The translations under genes and the position numbers were made by a program. The notes under the pieces are model-generated. The model was not told the origin of the DNA. It was given only the letters and a program-made list of their open reading frames with translations, and made no database searches. From Alphaproteobacteria bacterium (GTDB lineage Bacteria; Pseudomonadota; Alphaproteobacteria; Rickettsiales; VGDC01): 9,270 nt of DNA. Where the stretch lies: assembly GCA_016869895.1 (NCBI GenBank), contig VGDC01000054.1, forward strand, positions 1 to 9,270. The letters are read 5' to 3'. This document shows, piece after piece, positions 1 to 6,826 of the stretch (its first letter is position 1; every line of letters begins with the position of its first letter).

Positions 1-2
1 CT

Positions 3-1352
3 CCGAAACGCGCGAACCGCCTTCGCATGGCATGGTTCACCCTCGGGTTGCTTGCGGGTGCGGCCAGCACTTTCGCGCTCACAACCGCCCTCACCGAGAA
101 GACCGATAAACTCGTCCTCAGCACGTCCAAGCCGCTCAGCGGCGAGGTGGCGGCGCATAACATGGCGATCACCCAGCCTGCCCAGATGCCCGCTGCTGCC
201 GTTGCCCTGCGCGAAACCGACCTTGACCTGACCGTGCGCAAAGGCGACACGCTTTCCAGCCTCCTCATGCGCGCTGGCGCATCCGACGCCGAAGCGCATA
301 GCGTCATCTCCGCACTGCGCAAGGAATATAACCCCCGCCGTCTCACCGTCGGCCAGAAAGTCCATGTCAAACTCACGGAAGAGGATGTGGCCGAAGCCAG
401 CGATGGCTATGACATCGCCGCCCTGCGCATCCGCACCTCCGCCACGAACACCCTGCACCTGACCCAAGCGACGAAGAACAGCTTCAGCACCCGCGTCGAA
501 GCCGCGAAAGTCAGCCGTGAAGTCACCAGCGGTGGCGGCACCATCCGCACCAGCCTGTATCAGACCGGTGTCGATTCCGGCCTCTCCCCTGCGCTCATCG
601 GCAACCTCATCAACGCTTATAGCTACGATGTGGATTTCCAGCGCGACATCAAACAAGGCGATTCCTTCCAGGTGCTCTATGAGACCATGAAGACCGATGA
701 AGGCCAAGTCGTCTCCAAGGGCAAGATGCTCTCCGCCACGCTCACGCTGGGTGGTCAGGAGAAGAAAATCTATTCCTTCACCGACTCCTACGGTAACGAA
801 GGCTTCTACGACATCAAAGGCAACAGCGTGCGCAAGGCGCTGCTCCGCACCCCGGTGAACGGCGCGCGCCTCTCCTCCGGCTTCGGTATGCGCAAACACC
901 CCATCCTCGGCTATTCCAAGATGCATAAAGGCGTCGATTTCGCCGCCCCCACCGGAACGCCCGTCTATGCAGCGGGTGACGGCACGGTGGAATATTCCGG
1001 CCGCAAAGGCGGCTATGGCAATTACATTCGCATCGGCCACAATAAGCAATATTCCACGGCCTATGCGCACCTCAGCAAAATCACCAGCAAAGTCCGCAAA
1101 GGCGCGCGCGTGAAGCAGGGTGACATCATCGGTTTCGTCGGCTCCACGGGTAATTCCACCGGCCCGCACCTGCATTATGAACTCTTGGCGAATAACACGC
1201 AGGTGAACCCCAAGAACGTCAAGTTCCAGACCGGAAACAAGCTGGAAGGCAAAGAACTGGCGGCCTTCAAGTCGAACATCCAGCAGCTGGAGCTTATCGC
1301 TTCCCGCCTGAACGACAAGCCGCAAGAACAGAAACTGGCAGCCGTTCGCTGA
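3..1352 (+). CDS. M23 family peptidoglycan DD-metalloendopeptidase (5' end probably outside the window)
   Basis: Envelope zinc endopeptidase expected to cut peptide cross-links in peptidoglycan during wall growth or division. Numbering from the ATG at base 27: an N-terminal hydrophobic segment (about 3-22), a LysM/OapA-like domain around 66-116 containing VRKGDTLSSLL, an intermediate region (about 165-265), and the M23 (LytM) domain about 275-400. The zinc and catalytic residues are visible: H300 and D304 in HKGVD, H348 in AYAHLS, and H381/H383 in HLHYE, so it looks catalytically intact, unlike EnvC- or NlpD-type activators. The reading frame stays open upstream of base 27 to the left edge and encodes PKRANRLR. 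These basic residues are what would precede a membrane anchor, and no Shine-Dalgarno sequence precedes the ATG at 27. I therefore infer that translation starts off the window and the CDS is partial. The gene is followed by a terminator and converges with clpB. Specific substrate and paralogue identity cannot be assigned. Confidence 0.9.
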   Translation, partial: PKRANRLRMAWFTLGLLAGAASTFALTTALTEKTDKLVLSTSKPLSGEVAAHNMAITQPAQMPAAAVALRETDLDLTVRKGDTLSSLLMRAGASDAEAHSVISALRKEYNPRRLTVGQKVHVKLTEEDVAEASDGYDIAALRIRTSATNTLHLTQATKNSFSTRVEAAKVSREVTSGGGTIRTSLYQTGVDSGLSPALIGNLINAYSYDVDFQRDIKQGDSFQVLYETMKTDEGQVVSKGKMLSATLTLGGQEKKIYSFTDSYGNEGFYDIKGNSVRKALLRTPVNGARLSSGFGMRKHPILGYSKMHKGVDFAAPTGTPVYAAGDGTVEYSGRKGGYGNYIRIGHNKQYSTAYAHLSKITSKVRKGARVKQGDIIGFVGSTGNSTGPHLHYELLANNTQVNPKNVKFQTGNKLEGKELAAFKSNIQQLELIASRLNDKPQEQKLAAVR

Positions 1353-1373
1353 TTGCCGCTTCCATCACGACCT

Positions 1374-1405
1374 AAAAAAAGGCCACCCTCGCAGGTGGCC
1401 TTTTT
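1374..1405. terminator. Bidirectional intrinsic terminator between the M23 gene and clpB
   Basis: A run of seven A residues is followed by the perfect 7-bp stem GGCCACC / GGTGGCC around the loop CTCGCA and then five T residues. The A/T flanks make it a Rho-independent terminator on either strand. It starts about 20 bases after the M23 stop codon and can also stop transcripts coming leftward out of clpB, about 110 bases beyond the clpB stop codon. Confidence 0.9.
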
Positions 1406-1418
1406 GTTGATGCTTGAA

Positions 1419-1507
1419 TCTTGGTTTTGATGCAGTCAGCAGACTGCATGAGCCATCAGCGAAGCGGTAGCCCATGTGATTTGCAGGAGGCAAATCGCGG
1501 GGCAAGA
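1419..1507. repeat. Hairpin-rich intergenic element (possible cloverleaf-like fold)
   Basis: The non-coding stretch between the terminator and the clpB stop codon holds several nested inverted repeats. ATGCAGTC and GACTGCAT (1430-1449) form a perfect 8-bp stem with a 4-base loop. GATTTGC and GCAAATC (1478-1496) form a perfect 7-bp stem with a 5-base loop. Between them, GCCATC and GGTAGC (1452-1471) can pair with one mismatch and one wobble. TCTTG (1419-1423) and CAAGA (1503-1507) can close the whole block. The result would be an outer stem with three internal hairpins. It does not resemble a functional tRNA. It may be a dispersed intergenic palindromic element or the 3' untranslated region of clpB mRNA. 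The two outer hairpins are certain as sequence; the overall fold is inferred. Confidence 0.5.
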
Positions 1508-1512
1508 ATAAA

Positions 1513-4146
1513 TCAATGCAATGCTTTGAGTTCAGCCTTGCTCTTGCGGCGGATTTCCTTGCCGATGACCAGACCATCGCCCTCCACGCTGACATAGATG
1601 GTCTCGCCATCGTGGTATTCCCCTGCCAATAGCTGATTCGCCAGTTTATTCTCCAACTCCTGCTGGATTTTGCGTTTCAGCGGGCGCGCGCCGTATACGG
1701 GATCATACCCCGCATCCGCCAGCCATTCGGTGGCCTCCGGCGACAGTTCCAGCTTCAGCTTTCGGTCTGCTAAACGGTCACGCAGACGGTTGATTTGAAT
1801 ATCCACGATGGATTCCATATCCTTCCGCTGCAAGCGGTCGAACAGGATGATTTCGTCCAGACGGTTCAGGAATTCGGGGCGGAAGGCGCTGCGCACCACC
1901 TCCATCACCTGCGGGCGCACCGTCTCGCTGGCCTCCCCGTCCTTCAGCCCCGCAAGGAACTGTGAACCGAGGTTTGATGTCAGCACGATGATGGTATTGC
2001 GGAAGTCCACCGTGCGCCCCTGCCCGTCCGTCAAACGGCCATCGTCCAACACCTGCAGCAGGATGTTGAACACATCGGGGTGCGCCTTCTCCACCTCGTC
2101 GAACAGGATAACCTGATACGGGCGGCGGCGCACCGCTTCGGTGATGGCTCCGCCCTGGTCATAGCCCACATAGCCCGGAGGCGCGCCGATAAGGCGGGAA
2201 ACCGCGTGTTTCTCCATGTATTCCGACATATCGATGCGCAACAGCGCCGATTCATCGTCGAAAATGAACCCTGCCAAGGCTTTGGTCAGCTCCGTCTTGC
2301 CCACACCCGTCGGGCCGAGGAACAGGAACGACCCCAGCGGGCGGGCGGAATCCTGCAATCCGGCACGGGCACGGCGCACGGCGTTCGACACCGCCACCAC
2401 CGCCTCATGCTGCCCGATGACGCGGCTGTGCAGCACGTCTTCCATATGCAGCAGTTTCTCGCGCTCGCCTTCCAACAGCTTATCCACGGGCACGCCCGTC
2501 CAGCGTGACACGACCGAGGCGATGTCCTCATCCGTCACCGATTCACGCAGCAGGTTGCGCCCTGCGTCGGCATCCGCATCTTCTCCCGCTTCGGCTTTCT
2601 GGATGCGTTTTTCAAGGTCGGGAATCACGCCGTAAGCCAGCTCCCCTGCGCGGGCGAGGTCGCCATTGCGCTGCGCCACTTCCAGCTCTTGGCGCGCCGC
2701 GTCCAGTTCTTCCTTGATTTTCTGCGCACCCGTCAGGCGATTCTTCTCGGCCTGCCACTGACGCGTGAATGCTCGGGATTTCTCTTCCAGCCCACTCAGT
2801 TCTCCTTCCAGCGCATGCAGACGCTCCTGCGAGGCTTTGTCCGGCTCGCGTTTCAGCGCTTCGCGCTCGATTTTCAGCTGGATGATCTTGCGGTCAAGCT
2901 CGTCCAGTTCCTCCGGTTTGGAATCCACCTCCATCCGCAGGCGCGAAGCCGATTCATCGATGAGGTCGATGGCCTTATCGGGCAGGAAACGGTCGGTGAT
3001 ATAGCGGTTAGACAGCGTCGCCGCCGCCACGATGGCATTGTCGCTGATGCGCACGCCATGGTGCACTTCGTATTTCTCCTTCAACCCGCGCAGGATGGAG
3101 ATCGTATCCGCCACGGTGGGTTCGGACACGAAGACCGACTGGAAACGACGCGCCAGCGCGGCATCTTTCTCGATGTATTTGCGGTATTCATCCAGCGTCG
3201 TCGCGCCCACACAATGCAGCTCGCCCCGCGCAAGGGCGGGTTTCAGCAGGTTGGACGCATCCATCGAGCCTTCGGTCTTCCCCGCGCCGACCAGCGTGTG
3301 CAGCTCGTCGATGAAGAGGATGATATCCCCCTGCGACCCGTCGATTTCCGCGAGCACGGCTTTCAGGCGTTCCTCGAATTCCCCGCGGAACTTCGCCCCC
3401 GCCACCAATGCGCCGAGGTCGAGGGAAAGCACTTTGCGCCCACGCAGGTTCTCCGGCACGTCTCCGGCGATAATGCGCTGGGCGAGGCCTTCGATGATGG
3501 CGGTCTTGCCCACGCCGGGTTCACCGATGAGCACGGGGTTGTTCTTCGTGCGGCGCGACAGCACCTGCATGGTACGGCGGATTTCCTCGTCCCGCCCGAT
3601 GACGGGGTCGAGCTTACCCGTCGCCGCCAGTTCCGTCAGGTCTTTGGCATAGCGTTTCAACGCGTCATAATTGCTTTCCGCGCTTTCGCTCTGCGCCTTG
3701 CGGCCTTTGCGCAGGTCGTTCACGGCGGTGTTCAGCTTCTGCGGAGTCACACCCGCGTCCTTGAGCACCTTGCCCGCCTTGGATTCCGTATCCAGTGCCA
3801 GCACGATGAGCATCGTCTCGACGGTGATGAACTTGTCCTTGGCCTTGGTCGCCAATTCCTCGGCTTTGTCGAAGAACCGCGCCGCTTCGGGGGTGACGTA
3901 AAGCTGCCCTGCGCCGCTGCCTTCCACTTTGGGGATGGCATCCAACGCATCTGCGATGGCGGATTTCAGCGCGGTCAGGTTGCCGCCCGCATTCACCAGC
4001 AGCGGCGCGGCGTAGTTGTCTTTATCCTCCAGCGCGGCGGCGAGGATATGCTCCGGCACGAACCGCTGATGCCCGCGGCGTAGCGCAAGGCTTTGCGCCG
4101 CTTGCAGGGTTTCGCGCGATTTCTCGGTATAACGCTCTAAATTCAT
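1513..4146 (-). CDS. clpB: ATP-dependent disaggregase chaperone ClpB
   Basis: Hexameric AAA+ Hsp104/ClpB disaggregase that works with DnaK/DnaJ/GrpE in the cytoplasm to pull proteins out of aggregates by threading them through its pore. At 877 residues it is slightly longer than E. coli ClpB (857). Domains: Clp N domain (about 1-145); first AAA+ module with Walker A GEPGVGKT (208-215), Walker B IILFIDE (275-281) and arginine fingers in ALARRFQ (330-336); coiled-coil M domain (about 405-525), which separates ClpB from ClpA and ClpC; second AAA+ module with Walker A GPTGVGKT (611-618), pore loop GYVGYD (658-663), Walker [12 protein letters not shown] (679-689) and arginine finger R762 in [11 protein letters not shown]; and a C-terminal D2-small domain with [13 protein letters not shown]. 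No ClpP-docking IGF/L loop was noticed, as expected for ClpB. The start codon gives the usual [11 protein letters not shown]-terminus. Its Shine-Dalgarno sequence is weak (GGGA about 12 bases upstream). It is divergent from the DUF3108 gene and carries a heat-shock promoter candidate. Confidence 0.98.
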   Translation of the reverse strand: MNLERYTEKSRETLQAAQSLALRRGHQRFVPEHILAAALEDKDNYAAPLLVNAGGNLTALKSAIADALDAIPKVEGSGAGQLYVTPEAARFFDKAEELATKAKDKFITVETMLIVLALDTESKAGKVLKDAGVTPQKLNTAVNDLRKGRKAQSESAESNYDALKRYAKDLTELAATGKLDPVIGRDEEIRRTMQVLSRRTKNNPVLIGEPGVGKTAIIEGLAQRIIAGDVPENLRGRKVLSLDLGALVAGAKFRGEFEERLKAVLAEIDGSQGDIILFIDELHTLVGAGKTEGSMDASNLLKPALARGELHCVGATTLDEYRKYIEKDAALARRFQSVFVSEPTVADTISILRGLKEKYEVHHGVRISDNAIVAAATLSNRYITDRFLPDKAIDLIDESASRLRMEVDSKPEELDELDRKIIQLKIEREALKREPDKASQERLHALEGELSGLEEKSRAFTRQWQAEKNRLTGAQKIKEELDAARQELEVAQRNGDLARAGELAYGVIPDLEKRIQKAEAGEDADADAGRNLLRESVTDEDIASVVSRWTGVPVDKLLEGEREKLLHMEDVLHSRVIGQHEAVVAVSNAVRRARAGLQDSARPLGSFLFLGPTGVGKTELTKALAGFIFDDESALLRIDMSEYMEKHAVSRLIGAPPGYVGYDQGGAITEAVRRRPYQVILFDEVEKAHPDVFNILLQVLDDGRLTDGQGRTVDFRNTIIVLTSNLGSQFLAGLKDGEASETVRPQVMEVVRSAFRPEFLNRLDEIILFDRLQRKDMESIVDIQINRLRDRLADRKLKLELSPEATEWLADAGYDPVYGARPLKRKIQQELENKLANQLLAGEYHDGETIYVSVEGDGLVIGKEIRRKSKAELKALH

Positions 4147-4169
4147 ATGGAATTTTTCCCGATTAATGA

Positions 4170-4178
4170 TGTTATACT
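4170..4178 (+). promoter_or_regulatory. Extended -10 promoter of the DUF3108 gene
   Basis: TGTTATACT is an extended -10 element (TG, one base, then TATACT, five of six matches to TATAAT). No good -35 sits 16-18 bases upstream, which is typical of extended -10 promoters. Initiation six to eight bases after the hexamer falls at about 4184-4186, on or next to the ATG at 4185. With no purine-rich ribosome binding site before that ATG, this predicts a leaderless or nearly leaderless mRNA. Confidence 0.5.
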
Positions 4179-4182
4179 TACC

Positions 4183-4212
4183 ATATGGTTATATCGCATA
4201 AGAATACAAGGG
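4183..4212 (-). promoter_or_regulatory. Candidate RpoH (sigma-32) heat-shock promoter of clpB
   Basis: On the minus strand, CCCTTGTA (bases 4212-4205) is followed after 14 bases by AACCATAT (4190-4183). The first resembles the sigma-32 -35 element CTTGAA and the second keeps six of eight positions of the -10 consensus CCCCATNT, at normal spacing. The predicted transcript start is near 4176, about 30 bases before the clpB ATG. clpB is a classical sigma-32 target, which supports the call. The -35 and most of the -10 lie inside the first codons of the divergent DUF3108 gene. The match to the alphaproteobacterial form (CTTG, 17-18 bases, CYTATNT) is poorer. A vegetative -10 (TATAAC, minus strand, 4176-4171) is an alternative. 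Confidence 0.5.
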
Positions 4213-5060
4213 TATGGTGTGGAGCGTCGATTGCGGCGCTGCTTTGCCTCGCCCCCTCTCCCGCCTTACTTGCGCAGGAAACCGCCAGTTCGGCGGTGCT
4301 TTCCTCGGCCACTGCGCTGAAAGATTATAACGACACCGGCGTGTATGATGTCACATGGAACAAGCTTCCGGTGGGTTTCCTCGTCATGGATGCCCATGAG
4401 GATGCGGGGACGTATAAGGTCGATGTGGTCACCCGCGCTACGGGCGCGCTGAAACTCGCCACCAAGCATAGCAGCACCATGAATGCGCGCGGCATCAAGC
4501 GCAACGGCGGCTATACGCCCCAGCATTTCGAGACGGTGTTCAAGCTGCGCGGCGACACCCGCACCATCACGCTGGATTATGACACCTCCGGCAATCTCGT
4601 GGCCGAAACGAACGAGCCGCCGGAACCCGAGTGGAAACGCCCGAAAGTACCGCTGGAACTCAAGGTCAACGCCATCGACCCGATGACGCTGTTCTACGCC
4701 CACCGCCCCTTCATCCACAAGGCCATCCGCAGTGGTAACCGCGAGTTCACCCTGCGTTATTATGAAGGCCGCCGCCTGACCGACCTTTATTATACCGTCG
4801 GCGAGGTCGAGGATGTGCAGATCGGTAAGGAGAAACACCCGTTGTTGCACGTCTCCGTGCTGCGCAAGCCCGTGGCGGGTTATAAGGAGAAAGAATTGAA
4901 GGAGATGCGCGAGAAGGACATGAAGCTTCAGCTGTTCCTCACCACCGATGGCCGCTATATGCCCCTGAAATTCGTGGTGGATGCGAAGATGGGCGCATTC
5001 TATGCCACCTATAAGCAATCCTGCCCCTCTGTGGATGCCTGCGTGAAGGCGATGAAGTAG
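4185..5060 (+). CDS. Secreted DUF3108 domain-containing protein
   Basis: Predicted exported protein of 291 residues with unknown biochemical role. The N-terminus has a Sec signal peptide: basic residues (K6, R9), a hydrophobic core (about 14-25) and a likely cleavage site at LLA|QE after residue 30. There is no lipobox at the cleavage site. The mature part fits DUF3108, a beta-rich periplasmic family in proteobacteria. It opens with [19 protein letters not shown] near residue 50, continues with a regular series of beta-strands, has the family-typical DPMT near the middle (in [12 protein letters not shown]), then [20 protein letters not shown], and ends with [20 protein letters not shown]. Two cysteines near the C-terminus ([10 protein letters not shown]) could form a disulfide. 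No catalytic motif was recognised. The ATG used is the only one that leaves the signal peptide intact. The gene stands alone: divergent from clpB, convergent with the DUF4167 operon, and followed by its own terminator. Confidence 0.8.
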   Translation: MVISHKNTRVWCGASIAALLCLAPSPALLAQETASSAVLSSATALKDYNDTGVYDVTWNKLPVGFLVMDAHEDAGTYKVDVVTRATGALKLATKHSSTMNARGIKRNGGYTPQHFETVFKLRGDTRTITLDYDTSGNLVAETNEPPEPEWKRPKVPLELKVNAIDPMTLFYAHRPFIHKAIRSGNREFTLRYYEGRRLTDLYYTVGEVEDVQIGKEKHPLLHVSVLRKPVAGYKEKELKEMREKDMKLQLFLTTDGRYMPLKFVVDAKMGAFYATYKQSCPSVDACVKAMK

Positions 5061-5080
5061 GATTTAACCCCGCTAAAAAC

Positions 5081-5116
5081 AAAAACCCCGCCGGAGCAAC
5101 GCTCGGCGGGGTTTTT
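5081..5116. terminator. Bidirectional intrinsic terminator after the DUF3108 gene
   Basis: Five A residues, CCCCGCC, a single bulged G, GAGC, a 3-base loop (AAC), GCTC, GGCGGGG and five T residues form an 11-bp GC-rich stem, extended by A-T pairs, with a T tract. The opposite strand also ends in a U-rich run (TTTTTGTTTTT), so the same hairpin can terminate the leftward hisS-prfA-prmC-DUF4167 transcript. It lies 20 bases after the DUF3108 stop codon. Confidence 0.93.
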
Positions 5117-5137
5117 ATATGGACTAAGCGTTCTTGC

Positions 5138-5237
5138 TTTTGTCACCTAGGGATGGACTGCAAGGCGAGTCGCGCGGAGTGTACATTCAAGTACATGAGC
5201 ACGGCGAGACCGCAGCATTCCGCCCTAGGAGGCAAAA
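5138..5237. repeat. 100-base imperfect palindromic intergenic element
   Basis: The whole block is symmetric about the point between bases 5187 and 5188. Pairing arms occur at three places on that same axis: TTTTG with CAAAA at the ends (5138-5142 and 5233-5237), CCTAGGG with CCCTAGG (5146-5152 and 5223-5229), and TGTAC with GTACA near the centre (5180-5184 and 5191-5195). The regions between these arms do not pair across the axis but are GC-rich and can form small side hairpins, for example CGG/CCG around CGAGA near 5202-5212. No reading frame of note runs through it. The architecture resembles a dispersed palindromic repeat or small non-autonomous element. Copies elsewhere in the genome cannot be seen from this window. 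Confidence 0.7.
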
Positions 5238-5252
5238 TGAAGAATAATTAAA

Positions 5253-5861
5253 TCAGCTGGCGGCAGCGAGAGGCACAACCTCTTCCTGCTCTTCCGCCAC
5301 GGGCGCATCTTCCTGCACTTCGGCATCGGCCTGCTCGGAAGCGCCGTCCTGCTGGTTGTTCTGCGGTTCATGGCGTTCGGGGCGGTTGCGCGCGTCCTCT
5401 TCCTGAAGCGCGCTGAGCACGCGATAGTAGTGGTCGGCATGCTGGAGGAAGTTCTCCGCTTCGATGCGGTCGCCCTGCGACATCGCTTCGCGCGCAAGGT
5501 TCAGGTATTTATCACGCGCAGCGGATGCGCTCTTGATTTTGCCGGTGTTCTGTTCGGGGCGGAAACGGTTGTTATTGTTGCGACGCTGCATCTGGCCACC
5601 GTTATTCTTACCGCCGTTATGGCCACCGTTATGACCGTTGTTATTCGATTTTCTGCGCATATTGCTCTCATCATGAAGTTGAGTGACCGAACCATGTTCG
5701 GAACGGGGAGACTGGCTGCCGGACTGCTGCTGGCCGCCGTTGTGTTGTCCGCCTTTGCGGAACTGCCGCTTGTGGCGGGGGGAATGCTGGGAAGCGGAGG
5801 TGTTCTCGCTTGCAGCGGGCTTGGGTTGAGCGGTCACCGCTTCGTTATTGTTGTTTTCCAT
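5253..5861 (-). CDS. DUF4167 domain-containing protein
   Basis: Protein of 202 residues and unknown function. The conserved core (about 107-157) reads as AARDKYLNLAREAMSQGDRI then EAENFLQHADHYYRVLSALQ, the helical DUF4167 signature (repeated ARDA/GD/AENYLQHAEHYYR pattern). It is preceded by a long, basic, low-complexity region rich in Asn, Gly, Gln and His, with KRQFRKGG (31-38), MRRK (68-71), HNGG repeats (77-89) and RRNNNNRFR (93-101). An acidic tail follows (about 178-194). No signal peptide or membrane segment is visible, so it is probably cytoplasmic. It is the last gene of the presumed hisS operon, 20 bases after the prmC stop codon. Its ribosome binding site lies in that gap, suggesting translational coupling. 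An in-frame ATG at 5660 (M68) would give a 135-residue form that more closely resembles the usual family N-terminus. RNA or ribosome binding is a guess from composition and neighbours only. Confidence 0.88.
   Translation of the reverse strand: MENNNNEAVTAQPKPAASENTSASQHSPRHKRQFRKGGQHNGGQQQSGSQSPRSEHGSVTQLHDESNMRRKSNNNGHNGGHNGGKNNGGQMQRRNNNNRFRPEQNTGKIKSASAARDKYLNLAREAMSQGDRIEAENFLQHADHYYRVLSALQEEDARNRPERHEPQNNQQDGASEQADAEVQEDAPVAEEQEEVVPLAAAS
5597..5646. repeat. 12-base imperfect tandem repeats encoding HNGG units
   Basis: Inside the DUF4167 gene, the plus strand shows CCACCGTTATTC, CCGCCGTTATGG, CCACCGTTATGA and CCGTTGTTATTC, the last three directly adjacent. They encode the Asn/Gly/His-rich segment around residues 72-89 on the minus strand. 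Copy number could vary by slippage between strains, changing linker length without shifting the frame. Confidence 0.65.
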
Positions 5862-5868
5862 GGAGGTT

Positions 5869-5874
5869 CTCCCT
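5869..5874 (-). promoter_or_regulatory. Ribosome binding site of the long DUF4167 start
   Basis: AGGGAG on the minus strand ends seven bases before the ATG at 5861, inside the 20-base gap to prmC. It supports the 202-residue start. The competing in-frame ATG at 5660 has only a weaker GAGAG, four bases away. Confidence 0.65.
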
Positions 5875-5881
5875 TTTCTGG

Positions 5882-6775
5882 TTAATTCTGTGTTTCTGCA
5901 TGGGCAAGCACCACGCAGCGAATGATTCCGGCGAGGTCACTCTGGAATTCCAGCGCGCGAAGGCCGCTGGCTTCCGCGATTTCCACCACCTGTGTATGCT
6001 GTCCTTTGCCGAACTCCAGCACCGCCACGCCGTTCTGCGCCAGCAGACGCTTCACATGGGGCATCAGCGCGCGGTAGGCATCCATGCCGTCTGCGCCGCC
6101 GGAAAGGGCGGTCATCGGCTCGAAAGTCGCCACTTCCGGCGCGAGCGTGGCGATTTCCGCTTCGGGGATGTACGGCGGGTTGCTGATGATGACATCATAA
6201 CGTCCCATCACGCCTTCGCCCCAGCTCGCGTTGTAGAAATGCGCGCGGTCAGAAAGACCAAGATTCTGGGCATTCTTCTCCGCTACGTCCAATGCGGCGT
6301 TGGACACATCCACGCCAAGGCCATGAGCATTGGGAAATTCGCTGAGCAGGCTCAGCAGCAAGCAGCCGGTGCCCGTGCCGAAATCGGCGATCATCAGCTT
6401 CGCTTCGCGGCGAGGCACATAGTCCAGCACCGCTTCGATGAGCGTCTCGCTATCGGGGCGCGGCGCGAGGGTGTCTTGCGTCACGCGGAAATTAAGGCTC
6501 CAGAACTCGCGCTCGCCCAGAATCTGCGCCATCGGTTCGCGGGTCGCGCGGCGGTGGATCATCGTTTCATAGGCCTGCACTTCGATGTCGGAAAGCGCGC
6601 TGTCGCTATGGATGGTCAGATATTCTCGGCCAACGCCCAGCACACGCGCCAGCAGCAACCGTGCATCCAGATTCGCGCTGTCCACACCCGCTTCCTTCAG
6701 CGTCGTCACCCCATCGGCCAGTGCGTCGGCGATGGTCACTTCTTCCCATTGCAGCGCCAAAGCATGTTTTTTCAT
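5882..6775 (-). CDS. prmC: Peptide chain release factor N5-glutamine methyltransferase PrmC (HemK)
   Basis: Transfers a methyl group from S-adenosylmethionine to the side-chain amide of the GGQ glutamine in release factors, which raises termination efficiency. It has 297 residues, close to the family norm. The N-terminal helical substrate-binding domain (about 10-80) precedes the PMAQILGEREFW segment (81-92), the APRPDSE motif (104-110), the Rossmann SAM-binding loop DFGTGTG (131-137), the acidic residue of GVDVS that would hold the SAM ribose (154-158), and the active-site NPPY (199-202), which is diagnostic of amide-nitrogen methylation. No key residue is missing. The start is supported by GAAGGA, eight bases upstream of the ATG. 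It follows prfA, whose product is its expected substrate, by 51 bases of strongly A/T-rich spacer. The name HemK reflects an old misassignment to haem synthesis. Confidence 0.96.
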   Translation of the reverse strand: MKKHALALQWEEVTIADALADGVTTLKEAGVDSANLDARLLLARVLGVGREYLTIHSDSALSDIEVQAYETMIHRRATREPMAQILGEREFWSLNFRVTQDTLAPRPDSETLIEAVLDYVPRREAKLMIADFGTGTGCLLLSLLSEFPNAHGLGVDVSNAALDVAEKNAQNLGLSDRAHFYNASWGEGVMGRYDVIISNPPYIPEAEIATLAPEVATFEPMTALSGGADGMDAYRALMPHVKRLLAQNGVAVLEFGKGQHTQVVEIAEASGLRALEFQSDLAGIIRCVVLAHAETQN

Positions 6776-6826
6776 GCGTTTTTTCCTTCGTTTTTGTTCG
6801 TTTTCATGCAGTTTTTGTTTTTTATC

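Noticed and set aside
1419..1507. Possible tRNA gene because of the cloverleaf-like pairing
   Set aside because: There is no recognisable T-loop GTTCRANNC, D-loop or 7-bp acceptor stem with a CCA-type end, and the arm lengths do not match a tRNA.
2689..4083. 464-codon open frame on the plus strand opposite clpB
   Set aside because: It is fully antisense to a motif-complete clpB. Its translation has no recognisable domain and is His/Arg/Gln-rich, as expected for a shadow frame in GC-rich coding DNA.
4266..5018. 250-codon open frame on the minus strand opposite the DUF3108 gene
   Set aside because: It lies entirely within a gene with a clear signal peptide and family match, has no domain of its own, and runs toward no supporting promoter or terminator.
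5138..5237. Possible CRISPR array or phage attachment site
   Set aside because: There is one symmetric element rather than direct repeats with regular spacers, and no tRNA, integrase or cas gene is nearby.
6776..6826. T-rich stretch between prfA and prmC as a terminator
   Set aside because: On the transcribed strand (minus) it is A-rich, not U-rich, and lacks a GC-rich hairpin. It more likely serves as an unstructured leader for the prmC ribosome binding site.
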